A stretch of DNA of 64,000 nt, from positions 1 to 64,000 of the forward strand of contig NZ_JAFIQY010000047.1 of assembly GCF_022271435.1 (NCBI RefSeq). The letters run 5' to 3'. Shown here in pieces: positions 53,317-60,888 of the stretch. Each line of letters opens with the position of its first letter. Within the stretch, counting starts at the first letter, position 1. This stretch comes from Streptomyces monomycini. Lineage in GTDB: Bacteria; Actinomycetota; Actinomycetes; Streptomycetales; Streptomycetaceae. The notes below the pieces were generated by a model. That model was given only the letters and a program-made list of their open reading frames with translations. It did no database searches and had not been told where the DNA came from. The translations under genes were made by a program, and so were the position numbers.

Positions 53317-53401
53317 GGGCGCAGCGCCAACATTACCGCACGTCGGAGGGGTGTCGTGACCACCCGCGGGGACGGGCGGCACTCACCCGGCCGCGCGTCC
53401 G

Positions 53402-53869
53402 TCACTCACCCGCGTTCCACGGCATGACGAAGCCGAACTTCCACAGGTACACGGCCAGGCCGGCCACGATGATCACGGCGCCGACGCCGGTCAGGATGAT
53501 GTTCCGGCGCCGCACCTTCGGGTCCAGGGCCTTCTGCGTGGCCTCGGTGACCTTGCGCTTGGTCCAGCGCAGCACCAGCTGGGCCCAGACGAACTCGGTC
53601 GCCCAGATCGCCATGCCCGCGAAGATCACCAGCCAGCCCGGCCCGGGCAGCGGCAGCATGATGATGCCGCCGACGACCACCGCGAGGCCGACGACGAAGA
53701 TGCCGACTTGCCAGCTCAGATGCAGGGGCCGGGAACGCTTGATGAAGTGCGGCGCCCGTGAGCCGAGTCGCTGTTCCACGTCCGCGGTCTCCCCCGCGGC
53801 GTCCTCTCGCGCGGCCGGGGCCGCCGCCGCGGCGGTGATCCCGACTCCCCCGTTACTCTCCGTATTCAT
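53402..53869 (-). CDS. TIGR02611/PGPGW family membrane protein
   Basis: The 155-residue protein has an acidic/Ala-rich N-terminus and three hydrophobic segments: VGIFVVGLAVVVGGIIMLPLPGPGWLVIFAG (with the family PGPGW motif), WATEFVWAQLVL and NIILTGVGAVIIVAGLAVYLW. Function is unknown. The start MNTESNGG was chosen because the upstream codons are not conserved. It is divergent from ssgB. Confidence 0.88.
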   Translation of the reverse strand: MNTESNGGVGITAAAAAPAAREDAAGETADVEQRLGSRAPHFIKRSRPLHLSWQVGIFVVGLAVVVGGIIMLPLPGPGWLVIFAGMAIWATEFVWAQLVLRWTKRKVTEATQKALDPKVRRRNIILTGVGAVIIVAGLAVYLWKFGFVMPWNAGE

Positions 53870-53960
53870 GCGGCCCAACCTACCCGACGGATGACGGTCA
53901 CCGGAATGGCCGCCGAGGAGGATTGGCAACTCCGCCGTAAGAGGTACCGGAAGTCACCCA

Positions 53961-54000
53961 AAACCCTCAGAGGGGTTTACAACGGCACCGTAGGTGGCAT
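53961..54000 (+). promoter_or_regulatory. ssgB: Possible ssgB promoter with an overlapping hairpin
   Basis: GTTT (53975-53978) followed 14 bases later by GGTGGC resembles only loosely the GTTT-N14-GGGTAT pattern of SigH/SigB-type promoters; ssgB of S. coelicolor is reported to depend on SigH. AAACCC-TCAGAG-GGGTTT (53961-53978) forms a 6-bp hairpin right at the proposed -35. Confidence 0.3.
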
Positions 54001-54059
54001 GTCGATTTCGCCGACGTGCGAATCCCCGAGCGCACACTGAGCGAAAGGCCCTGGCGCTT

Positions 54060-54473
54060 ATGAACACCACGGTCAGCTGCGAGCTGCACCTGCGCCTCGT
54101 TGTGTCGAGCGAGTCGTCACTGCCTGTACCCGCGGGCCTGCGGTACGACACGGCGGATCCCTATGCCGTGCACGCGACCTTCCACACCGGAGCCGAGGAA
54201 ACCGTCGAGTGGGTCTTCGCCCGCGACCTCCTCGCCGAGGGCCTGCACCGGCCCACGGGCACCGGAGACGTCCGCGTATGGCCGTCCCGGAGCCACGGAC
54301 AGGGCGTTGTCTGCATCGCCCTGAGTTCCCCGGAAGGCGAGGCCCTCCTGGAAGCCCCGGCGCGGGCCCTGGAGTCGTTCCTGAAGAGGACCGACGCGGC
54401 GGTTCCACCCGGTACGGAGCACCGGCACTTCGATCTCGACACGGAGCTCTCCCACATCCTCGCGGAGAACTGA
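54060..54473 (+). CDS. ssgB: SsgB, sporulation-specific cell division activator
   Basis: SsgB positions FtsZ rings in sporulating aerial hyphae with SsgA. The 137-residue protein, MNTTVSCELHLRLVVSSESSLPVPAGLRYDTADPYAVHATF..., matches what I remember of S. coelicolor SsgB almost residue for residue, including FARDLLAEGLHRPTGTGDVRVWPSRSHGQGVVCIAL and the C-terminal LESFLKRTDAAVPPGTEHRHFDLDTELSHILAEN (a Thr where coelicolor, as I recall, has Gln). An in-frame extension to 53994 is not supported. A hairpin terminator follows. Confidence 0.96.
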   Translation: MNTTVSCELHLRLVVSSESSLPVPAGLRYDTADPYAVHATFHTGAEETVEWVFARDLLAEGLHRPTGTGDVRVWPSRSHGQGVVCIALSSPEGEALLEAPARALESFLKRTDAAVPPGTEHRHFDLDTELSHILAEN

Positions 54474-54582
54474 AAGGCGGCGCAGCAGCCCATCGCAGCC
54501 ATCCACCGCACCGAACCGCTCACACCTGCACCGTCCGACTCGGGGCGACGGCACAGGACCGACAAGTTCATACGGCACGAGC

Positions 54583-54621
54583 CGGCGCCGTCGCCGCGGA
54601 CCCACCGCGGAGACGGCGCCG
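54583..54621 (+). terminator. ssgB: Terminator of ssgB
   Basis: CGGCGCCGTC pairs with GACGGCGCCG, and an inner palindromic CCGCGG on each side adds six pairs. It lies 110 bases past the ssgB stop and ends in TTGTTGG. Confidence 0.6.
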
Positions 54622-54710
54622 AGGCTTGTTGGACGCGCTAGAGTCGGCGACCATTCGGCAAGGACACCGGGGCGGCGCCGTCCGACCCCACCCGGCCAGG
54701 GAGCGAAACC

Positions 54711-55277
54711 GTGATGATCACCCACGACACCCGGTGCGCGCTCGACGCGGTCGTCGACCTGTTGAACACCGCCCCGGAGGGCGACGCCCCCGGCGCCACC
54801 GACAGCCTGACCGACCTCGCGGCGCTCCAGGCGTTCGTCACGCGGAACGCGATCAGCGACGTGGGCACGCTCGGCGACCGTGACCTGGTTTCGGTACGGG
54901 CCGCAAGGGCCCGCTTCGCCGACGTCTTCGCGGCGCCGGACGACCGTACGGCCGCCGAGCGGCTCAACGACCTGGTCGCGGCGGCCGGCACCACACCGCG
55001 GCTGACCGACCACGACGGCTACGACTGGCACGTGCACTACTTCGCGCCGGGCGCCTCGCTCGCCGAGCACCTGGCAGCGGACGGCGGCATGGCGCTGGCG
55101 TTCCTGGTGGTCGCCGGGGAGCGGGAGCGGCTGCGGCACTGCGAGGCGCCGGACTGCCGGTTCGCCTTCGTGGACCTGTCCCGCAACCGTTCACGCCGCT
55201 ACTGCGACAGCCGTACGTGCGGCAACCGGCTGCACGTCGCCGCGTACCGGGCGCGCCGCCGCGAAGCCACCCGCTGA
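54711..55277 (+). CDS. CGNR zinc-finger protein
   Basis: The 188-residue protein has an N-terminal ABATE-like helical domain (CALDAVVDLLNTAPEGD, ALQAFVTRNAISDVG) and ends in the CGNR zinc finger LRHCEAPDCRFAFVDLSRNRSRRYCDSRTCGNRLHVAAYRARRR, with CxxxxC...CxxxxC ligands and the CGNR motif. The family is presumed to bind DNA and regulate transcription. GTG 54711 has GGGAG 7 bases upstream; ATG 54714 is also possible. Confidence 0.9.
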   Translation: MMITHDTRCALDAVVDLLNTAPEGDAPGATDSLTDLAALQAFVTRNAISDVGTLGDRDLVSVRAARARFADVFAAPDDRTAAERLNDLVAAAGTTPRLTDHDGYDWHVHYFAPGASLAEHLAADGGMALAFLVVAGERERLRHCEAPDCRFAFVDLSRNRSRRYCDSRTCGNRLHVAAYRARRREATR

Positions 55278-55322
55278 CGGTGCGGCCGGGGCCCGCCCCG
55301 CCCGTCGCCCCCTCGCCCGGCC

Positions 55323-55496
55323 TCACAGGACGAGGAGGTCGTGCAGGGCGCCGATGAGCAGCAGGACGGCGATGAAGGTGAGGAAGAGCATCAGCGGCGG
55401 CTGGGACAACGCGTAAAGGCAGCCACGCGGTTCGGGGGCCGGGGGGTCCGCCGCTGTGACGGCGGGGTCCCGGGCAAGGGCGCACTCGTCGTTCAT
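55323..55496 (-). CDS. Small membrane protein
   Basis: A 57-residue protein: acidic/Ala/Pro-rich front (NDECALARDPAVTAADPP), a PRGCLYALSQPP linker and one transmembrane helix LMLFLTFIAVLLLIGALHDLLVL at the C-terminus. The short length and unusual composition make the call less certain, but the hydrophobic end and high GC codon use suggest a real gene. It converges with the CGNR gene. Confidence 0.55.
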   Translation of the reverse strand: MNDECALARDPAVTAADPPAPEPRGCLYALSQPPLMLFLTFIAVLLLIGALHDLLVL

Positions 55497-55769
55497 CTCG
55501 CGCCGATGATGACGCAGATGATCAGGCGGAAACGCCCGGATCACCCCTCAGGGGCGCGAGTTCACCAGATCCCGTGCACTTCCGTGATCGCTACGGTGTC
55601 CGAGGGATCACCCGCACGGGCTGCGCGGCGCTTGCCGTACGGCGGCCCCGGAGGCTCTCTCGGCGGGCCCGGCGGCCTGCTCAGCGGCCCGGAGCCCTGC
55701 TCGGCGGCTTCGCCGGCCCGCCCTTCGAAACTCGGCCGCCGCGCTTCTCCGGACGATGCCGCGCAATGC

Positions 55770-56240
55770 TCAGATGCCGTGCTTCTTGAGGATGGCCTCG
55801 ATGTCGGAGAAGTCCTCCTGCGGTGCGCCGCCCTTGCTCCGGCCCTTGGCCTGCGCCTGGGCCGCGGGCTGCGCGGCCCGCGCGCCCGCGCCGAGCGACG
55901 GTGCGGACGCCTTCGGCGCCACCGCCGCCGGGCCCTGCTGCCGGGCCGCGGCGCGCCGCTCCTTGCGGCTGCCGCCGGCCTTGAGGGAGTGCCGCTCGGC
56001 CACCCTGGCGATCATGAACAGGACCACGGAGAGGGCCAGCACCCCGAAGCCCGCCCAGACCACGGGCTTGAAGACCACCCCGGTCAGCCAGTCGATCACG
56101 CCGGTCATCGCCAGGCCCACGGGGACCAGCGAGACGGCCGCGATCCGGGTCGCGGCCAGGAAGCGCTTGCGGTAGGCGGTCAGCGCGGCGATGCCCAGGC
56201 CCGCCACCGACACCACGGTACAGATGGTCGAGCTCAGCAT
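55770..56240 (-). CDS. Membrane protein with C-terminal FSDIEAILKKHGI motif
   Basis: The 156-residue protein has three or four hydrophobic segments (SSTICTVVSVAGLGIAALTAY, IAAVSLVPVGLAMTGVIDWLTG, PVVWAGFGVLALSVVLFMIAR), then a basic, Ala/Gln-rich cytoplasmic tail ending DFSDIEAILKKHGI. That ending recurs in Streptomyces membrane proteins of unknown function. The start MLSSTICTVV is chosen; a longer Gly/Pro-rich frame is unlikely. Confidence 0.75.
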   Translation of the reverse strand: MLSSTICTVVSVAGLGIAALTAYRKRFLAATRIAAVSLVPVGLAMTGVIDWLTGVVFKPVVWAGFGVLALSVVLFMIARVAERHSLKAGGSRKERRAAARQQGPAAVAPKASAPSLGAGARAAQPAAQAQAKGRSKGGAPQEDFSDIEAILKKHGI

Positions 56241-56458
56241 CCCCGGTCCTCCTGCCGATCGGTTCTCGTCCTCCGCCGCGCCCGGCCCGCTTCCGCGAGG
56301 CGGCGGCGCGACGCCCCTCTTGCCCTGCTCTGCCTCCATCCTGCCTCTTCCCGGGCGCCCGGTGCCACGATCCGGAGCAGGCTCAGGGACATCTAAGGGT
56401 CCGGCTCCTCCGCGGGTACCGGTTCGGCCGGGCTGCCGCGGGCTGGGAGACTGGGCGC

Positions 56459-56983
56459 ATGAACGACGCCACGACCTCCGGTTCCGCCCGCCCCGTCGTC
56501 CTCGACGTGTGGTGCGAGCTGCAGTGCCCGGACTGCACCGCCGCGCTCGACGACCTGCGGGCCCTGCGCGAGCGGTTCGGGGACCGGCTGGACATCCGGC
56601 TGCGCCACTTCCCGCTGGCCAAGCACAAGCACGCCTACGCCGCGGCCCAGGCCGCCGAGGAGGCCATGGAGCAGGGCCAGGGCTGGCCGTTCGTGGAGGC
56701 CGTCCTGGCCCGTACGGAGGCGCTGGGCGCCAAGGGTGAGCAGCTGCTGCTCACGGTCGCCGGTGAACTGGGCCTGGACGCGGAGGAGATGGACACCGCG
56801 CTCATCGACGGACGGCACCTGCTGACCGTCGACGCGGACCAGGCGGAGGGCAAGGCGATCGGGGTGACCGGCACGCCCACGTACACGATCGGCGGGGAGC
56901 TGCTGGACGGCGGCAAGAGCCAGGACGGCCTGCGCGAGCGCATCGCGGAGATCGCCGACCGGCTGCTGGCCGAGCAGGCCTGA
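56459..56983 (+). CDS. DsbA-family/thioredoxin-fold protein with CPDC motif
   Basis: The 174-residue protein has VVLDVWCELQCPDCTAALDDLRALRERF with an active-site-like CPDC, RLRHFPLAKHKHAYAAAQAAEEA (helical insert) and VTGTPTYTIGGELLDGGKS, which carries the cis-Pro loop TPT. No signal peptide is visible, so it is presumably cytoplasmic. It may be a thiol oxidoreductase of the FrnE/DsbA branch; the redox partner is unknown. Confidence 0.85.
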   Translation: MNDATTSGSARPVVLDVWCELQCPDCTAALDDLRALRERFGDRLDIRLRHFPLAKHKHAYAAAQAAEEAMEQGQGWPFVEAVLARTEALGAKGEQLLLTVAGELGLDAEEMDTALIDGRHLLTVDADQAEGKAIGVTGTPTYTIGGELLDGGKSQDGLRERIAEIADRLLAEQA

Positions 56984-57003
56984 CCCGCCCCCTGGCCCCG
57001 CCC

Positions 57004-57019
57004 GCCCGGCGCGCCGGGC
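57004..57019. terminator. Possible terminator between the DsbA-like and GNAT genes
   Basis: The 16-base palindrome GCCCGGCGCGCCGGGC gives a 6-bp stem with loop GCGC between two convergent genes. Confidence 0.4.
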
Positions 57020-57032
57020 CGGCTGCCCGCTC

Positions 57033-57863
57033 TCAGAGCAGGAGCTTGTGCAGGGAGTACTCGGTCGGCCGGTAGCCCAGGGTCTCGTAGAGGCCGCGGG
57101 CCCGCGGGTTGTCCACGTAGACGTTGAGCCCCAGGACGGTGCGGCCCGCTTCGAGGGTCTCCCGCTCGGCGATCAGCATGAGCGAACGGCCGTGCCCGCG
57201 CCCGCGGTGCTCCGGCACCACCCGGATGTCCATGACATAGCCGCCGGGCCGGGCCGGGTGGTACGTCGTGGTCCAGACGGTCCCGACGTCCGTGCCTTCA
57301 TGGGTCAGCACCCGCAGCGACTGGTACGGGCTGGCCGGCCCGTCCGGGAGCAGCGCCGCGTGGTCCCGCGCCGCCTTGTCCGCCGCGCGCTCGCGTGGCA
57401 TCCCGTTGGCCACCTGCGCCTCGACGTAGGTGCTGACCGCGGCGGTCAGCCAGGCCGGGTACTCCTCCGCGCCGAGCGGCCGGACGGTGCTGCCCGCGGG
57501 GAGCCCGGGCGGCGAGGTCAGCTCCTTGAGCATCCGGCGGCTGTGCTCCGTGTAACCGAGGGCGGCGGCCAGCCGCAGGGCCGGCTCCCCGTCGGCCGGC
57601 ACGTCCACCGAGATCCGCCGGCAGCCCCAGCCGCGCAGCACCTCCTCGGCGGCGAGGGCCGCGACGGTGCCCCGGCCGCGGTGCCGGTCGCGTTCGTCGA
57701 TGTGCAGGTCCGCGATGCGCCCGGCGGACAGGCCCAGCAGGGCGTCGGTGGCCAGAGTTATCCGGCCCACCGGGCGGCTGTTGACGCAGACTTCGTACGT
57801 ACGGGCCCGGCCGCCGTCGTCGCGTCGTTCTTCGGGGCCGGCGGGGCGCAGCGTAGTGGTCAC
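57033..57863 (-). CDS. Tandem GNAT acetyltransferase
   Basis: This 276-residue protein holds two GNAT domains. The first (residues about 20-120) has RIADLHIDERDRHRGRGTVAALA and is probably degenerate; the second (about 130-276) has YVMDIRVVPEHRGRGHGRSLMLIAERE and LGLNVYVDNPRARGLYETLGYRP, the acetyl-CoA binding loop and substrate-side end. Substrate unknown. The start is GTG (VTTTLRPAGPEE). It precedes pabC by 35 bases on the same strand, though a role in folate synthesis is not suggested by sequence. Confidence 0.85.
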   Translation of the reverse strand: MTTTLRPAGPEERRDDGGRARTYEVCVNSRPVGRITLATDALLGLSAGRIADLHIDERDRHRGRGTVAALAAEEVLRGWGCRRISVDVPADGEPALRLAAALGYTEHSRRMLKELTSPPGLPAGSTVRPLGAEEYPAWLTAAVSTYVEAQVANGMPRERAADKAARDHAALLPDGPASPYQSLRVLTHEGTDVGTVWTTTYHPARPGGYVMDIRVVPEHRGRGHGRSLMLIAERETLEAGRTVLGLNVYVDNPRARGLYETLGYRPTEYSLHKLLL

Positions 57864-57898
57864 GCTGGCTTTCTACCCGGTTTTCCGGGCGTACGTCA

Positions 57899-58723
57899 TC
57901 AGCGCGGGTCGAAGTCGGCGGCGGCGCGCTCCGCGAAGACCCGCATCGCCTCGGCGGTCAACGGTCCGGGCGTGTCACCCAGTTGGCGTCCGTCGATCCG
58001 GGTGACGGCCTGCACGTCGCGGAGCGTGGAGGTCAGGAAGACCTCGTCGGCGTACTCCAGGACGTCCAGCGGCAGGTCGGTCTCCTTGGCGCCGGTCCAC
58101 TCGACGGCCAGGGCGCGGGTGATGCCCGCCAGGCAGCCGGAGGACAGCGGCGGGGTGTGCAGCACGCCGTCCAGGGCGACGAAGACGTTGGAGCCGGTGC
58201 CCTCGCAGAGCTGGCCGACGGTGTTGCCGAAGAGCGCCTCGGAGGCGCCCTCCGCCCGGGCACGGGCGAGCGCGACGACGTTCTCGCCGTAGGAAGTGCT
58301 CTTCAGGCCCGCCAGCGCGCCGCGCTCATTACGGGTCCAGGGGACGGTGACGACGGCCGTGGTGTCGGGGCGGCGCGGCGCCTCGCCGAGCGCGACGACC
58401 AGCGTGGGGGTCGCCTCGCCGCGGTCCGAGCCGAGGGGCGAGAGGCCGCCGGTGTAGGTGATGCGCAGCCGCCCGAGCGGTACGGGGTTGGCCTCCAGGA
58501 CGGCCGCGGAGGCCCGCCGTACCTCGTCGAGGTCGGGGTCGGGGAGGCCGAGGCCGCGGGCGGAGGAGGTGAGCCGGTCCAGGTGGCGGGTGAGAGCGAA
58601 GGCCCGCCCGTCGACGGTCCGCAGCGTCTCGAAGACGCCGTCGCCGACCGTCAGGCCGTGGTCGAGGACCGAGACCCGGGCGCCCTCGGCGTCGCGCAGT
58701 CCTCCGTCGAGCCAGATCTTCAT
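57899..58723 (-). CDS. pabC: Aminodeoxychorismate lyase (class IV aminotransferase fold)
   Basis: PabC turns aminodeoxychorismate into p-aminobenzoate for folate. The 274-residue PLP protein has FETLRTVDGRAFALTRHLDRL near the N-terminus, the PLP Lys in ALAGLKSTSYGENVVALARAR, GASEALFGNTVGQLCEGTGSNVFVAL and CLAGITRALAVEWTG. Its ATG overlaps the pabB stop (ATGA), so the two are coupled. Confidence 0.9.
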   Translation of the reverse strand: MKIWLDGGLRDAEGARVSVLDHGLTVGDGVFETLRTVDGRAFALTRHLDRLTSSARGLGLPDPDLDEVRRASAAVLEANPVPLGRLRITYTGGLSPLGSDRGEATPTLVVALGEAPRRPDTTAVVTVPWTRNERGALAGLKSTSYGENVVALARARAEGASEALFGNTVGQLCEGTGSNVFVALDGVLHTPPLSSGCLAGITRALAVEWTGAKETDLPLDVLEYADEVFLTSTLRDVQAVTRIDGRQLGDTPGPLTAEAMRVFAERAAADFDPR

Positions 58724-59793
58724 GGTCGTGTCCCTCCGCCGCTCGGCTCGTGCAGGCCCGACGCTACCGCCAGCAGTCTGCGGGCCTTCAGCTCGGTCTC
58801 GTCCCACTCCCCCTCGGGGTCGGAACCCCAGGTGATGCCCGCTCCGGCGCCGAAGCGCAGTACCGGCGCCTCGGGGGCCGCGCGGTCGATCCAGAACGTA
58901 CGGATGCCCACCGCCAGCTCGCCGGTGCCGCGGTCGGCGTCCACCCAGCCGATGCCGCCGCAGTACGGGCCGCGGGGCGCGGTCTCCAGTTCCTCGATGA
59001 CGCGCTGCGACGCGAGCTTCGGGGCGCCGGTGATGGAGCCCGCCGGGAAGGTGGCCTCGAAGAGGTCCGCCCAGCCGGTCTTCTCGTGCTCCTCCGCCAG
59101 CTCCCCGCGCACGGTGGAGACGAGGTGGACCAGGCCGGGGTGCGCCTCGACCGCGCAGAGTGCCGGGACGGTGACGGAGCCGGTGCGGCAGACCTGGCCG
59201 AGGTCGTTGCGGACCAGGTCCACGATCATCACGTTCTCCGCCCGGTCCTTGTCCCGCAGGTCCTCGGGCACCCGGCCGGTGCCCTTGATCGGGCCGGACT
59301 CGACGGTGCGCCCGTCGCGGCGCAGAAACAGTTCGGGAGAGGCGGTGGCGACCTCGGTGCCGTGCGCGGGGAGGCGGACCGTGCCCGCGTACGGGGCCGG
59401 GTTGCCGCGGGCCAGGGCGGCGGACAGCGCGTCGACGTCGGCGCGCGCGGGGTCCGGCAGCGGCGCACTGAGAATCCGGCAGAGGTTCACCTGGTAGACC
59501 TCGCCGGCGGCTATGTGGGCGCGTATGCGCCGTACGCCCTCGATGTAGGCGGCGCGGTCCAGCGAACTGCGCCAGTCCCCGGGGGCCGGGCCCCGCCAGC
59601 GGGCGGGGTCGGGCGGGGGCACCGCCCCGGTCTCCCGTACGTCCCCGAAGCGCGCGCAGAGCAGACCGCCCTCGTAGTCGGCGACGACGGCCCACCACCC
59701 CGCCGAGTCCAGTGCCTCCGGATCACGGGTGACATCGCGCAGGTCAGTGGCTGTACGGCCGCCGAAACGGGCCAGCGGAGGGAGGTCGTTCAC
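58720..59793 (-). CDS. pabB: Aminodeoxychorismate synthase component I (chorismate-binding)
   Basis: PabB makes aminodeoxychorismate from chorismate and ammonia. The 357-residue protein ends with the chorismate-binding block: VYQVNLCRIL, ASPELFLRRDGRTVESGPIKGT, VMIVDLVRNDLGQVCRTGSV, HLVSTVRGELA, FPAGSITGAPKLASQRVIEELE and GWVDADRGTGELAVGIRTFWID. No separate glutaminase is adjacent. The GTG start (VNDLPPLARFGGRT) has no clear Shine-Dalgarno; a longer reading would cross the tRNA promoter region. It could also be annotated anthranilate synthase-like, but its pairing with pabC favours PabB. Confidence 0.88.
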   Translation of the reverse strand: MNDLPPLARFGGRTATDLRDVTRDPEALDSAGWWAVVADYEGGLLCARFGDVRETGAVPPPDPARWRGPAPGDWRSSLDRAAYIEGVRRIRAHIAAGEVYQVNLCRILSAPLPDPARADVDALSAALARGNPAPYAGTVRLPAHGTEVATASPELFLRRDGRTVESGPIKGTGRVPEDLRDKDRAENVMIVDLVRNDLGQVCRTGSVTVPALCAVEAHPGLVHLVSTVRGELAEEHEKTGWADLFEATFPAGSITGAPKLASQRVIEELETAPRGPYCGGIGWVDADRGTGELAVGIRTFWIDRAAPEAPVLRFGAGAGITWGSDPEGEWDETELKARRLLAVASGLHEPSGGGTRP

Positions 59794-59869
59794 GCCATCG
59801 AGTCTATGGCTGGGGCCCGGCACCCGCCCCGATCGGGCGCGCAGCGCAGCACGCTGCACAAACGCGTTT

Positions 59870-59897
59870 TTGTACTGGCCCAGGAATCCGCTAGAGT
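59870..59897 (+). promoter_or_regulatory. Promoter of the Gly-Cys-Val tRNA operon
   Basis: TTGTAC (59870-59875) and TAGAGT (59892-59897) are 16 bases apart, a good match to Streptomyces principal-sigma promoters. Transcription would begin near 59904, about 67 bases before tRNA-Gly. Confidence 0.7.
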
Positions 59898-59970
59898 TCA
59901 ACACGTCGCCGGGACGCGGAAGCGAAACGGAGACGCGGTTCCTCCCCGGACCTGGTCCGGAAAGGCGCCT

Positions 59971-60043
<73 letters not shown>

Positions 60044-60077
60044 CGAAGTGGGGGATCTTCCCGACCCCCGCACTCCT

Positions 60078-60148
60078 GGTGGAGTGGCCGAGAGGCGAGG
60101 CAACGGCCTGCAAAGCCGTCTACACGGGTTCAAATCCCGTCTCCACCT
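60078..60148 (+). tRNA. tRNA-Cys (anticodon GCA)
   Basis: GGTGGAG acceptor pairs with CTCCACC, D arm GCCG..CGAGGC region, anticodon stem ACGGC/GCCGT around CTGCAAA (GCA), T arm ACGGG TTCAAAT CCCGT, discriminator T. It is 34 bases after tRNA-Gly. Confidence 0.95.
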
Positions 60149-60152
60149 CCAA

Positions 60153-60224
60153 GGACGATTAGCTCAGCGGGAGAGCGCTTCCCTGACACGGAAGAGGTCA
60201 CTGGTTCAATCCCAGTATCGTCCA
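60153..60224 (+). tRNA. tRNA-Val (anticodon GAC), copy 1
   Basis: GGACGAT acceptor pairs with ATCGTCC, D arm GCTC..GAGC, anticodon stem CTTCC/GGAAG around CTGACAC (GAC), T arm ACTGG TTCAATC CCAGT, discriminator A. Only 4 bases follow tRNA-Cys. Confidence 0.95.
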
Positions 60225-60271
60225 CTGGTCCACAAGGACCGATCCCCCGGCCTTCGGGCAGGGCGGAACCC

Positions 60272-60343
60272 GCGCGATTAGCTCAGCGGGAGAGCGCTTC
60301 CCTGACACGGAAGAGGTCACTGGTTCAATCCCAGTATCGCGCA
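60272..60343 (+). tRNA. tRNA-Val (anticodon GAC), copy 2, acceptor-stem variant
   Basis: The body is identical to copies 1 and 3, but the acceptor stem is GCGCGAT/ATCGCGC instead of GGACGAT/ATCGTCC. Both changed positions (pairs 2-71 and 3-70) are compensated, so the stem is fully paired. Discriminator A. It is 47 bases after copy 1. Confidence 0.95.
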
Positions 60344-60377
60344 CGCAGCACCCCGCGGCCCCTGGCCGCGGTCCCGA

Positions 60378-60449
60378 GGACGATTAGCTCAGCGGGAGAG
60401 CGCTTCCCTGACACGGAAGAGGTCACTGGTTCAATCCCAGTATCGTCCA
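60378..60449 (+). tRNA. tRNA-Val (anticodon GAC), copy 3
   Basis: Identical throughout to copy 1 at 60153-60224, with acceptor GGACGAT/ATCGTCC. It is 34 bases after copy 2. Confidence 0.95.
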
Positions 60450-60458
60450 CACCGAAGG

Positions 60459-60490
60459 CCGAGGGCCGGAGCTTCTGCTCCGGCCCTCGG
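60459..60490. terminator. Terminator of the tRNA operon
   Basis: A perfect 14-bp stem (CCGAGGGCCGGAGC and its complement) with loop TTCT begins 9 bases past tRNA-Val copy 3; TCGTTCCC follows. The minus-strand zinc-ribbon gene converges on it. Confidence 0.8.
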
Positions 60491-60536
60491 TCGTTCCCGG
60501 TCGTTGTGGCGTCTCGTGGCGGTCGCGTCGCGGGCC

Positions 60537-60824
60537 TCAGGAGGAGAAGAGCATCCGGCCGAAGCCGCGCTGCCCGTGACGGCCGTGGTGTCCGTGGTGG
60601 CCGTAGTGCCCCTGGTGCGGTGCGCCCCACGCGGGGGCGGACGGGTACGCCTGGGGGCCGGGCGGGGGCGGCGGGGCCTGCTGGGCCCACTGCGTCTCCA
60701 TACGGGACAGCGCCTCCAGCTCCCCGTAGTCCAGGAAGATCCCCCGGCAGCCGGCGCACTGCTCGATCTGCACGCCGTTGCGGTTGTACGTCTGCATCGG
60801 TGCATGACATTTGGGACAGTGCAT
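60537..60824 (-). CDS. TFIIB-type zinc-ribbon protein with His/Gly-rich tail
   Basis: The 95-residue protein begins MHCPKCHAPMQTYNRNGVQIEQCAGCRGIFLDYGELEALSR, a zf-TFIIB-like ribbon with four Cys ligands (CPKC...CAGC). A Pro/Ala linker follows, then the tail HQGHYGHHGHHGRHGQRGFGRMLF, which could bind metal. Function unknown; such short proteins are common in Streptomyces. Start ATG 60824 (GGAG 9 bases upstream); ATG 60833 would be directly on its ribosome-binding site. Confidence 0.8.
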   Translation of the reverse strand: MHCPKCHAPMQTYNRNGVQIEQCAGCRGIFLDYGELEALSRMETQWAQQAPPPPPGPQAYPSAPAWGAPHQGHYGHHGHHGRHGQRGFGRMLFSS

Positions 60825-60888
60825 GGCGCTCATCTCCTGTCAGGAGGGCGGCTCTCCGGAACGTCCGTCCGGCGGTGACGTTTTCAGC

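Noticed and set aside
54117..55139. 340-codon minus-strand frame opposite ssgB and the CGNR gene
   Set aside because: Low-complexity antisense translation; ssgB on the other strand matches the known protein closely.
60153..60449. Three tandem repeats of about 100 bases seen as an insertion or repeat family
   Set aside because: They are complete tRNA-Val genes with full cloverleaf pairing, so their similarity is explained.
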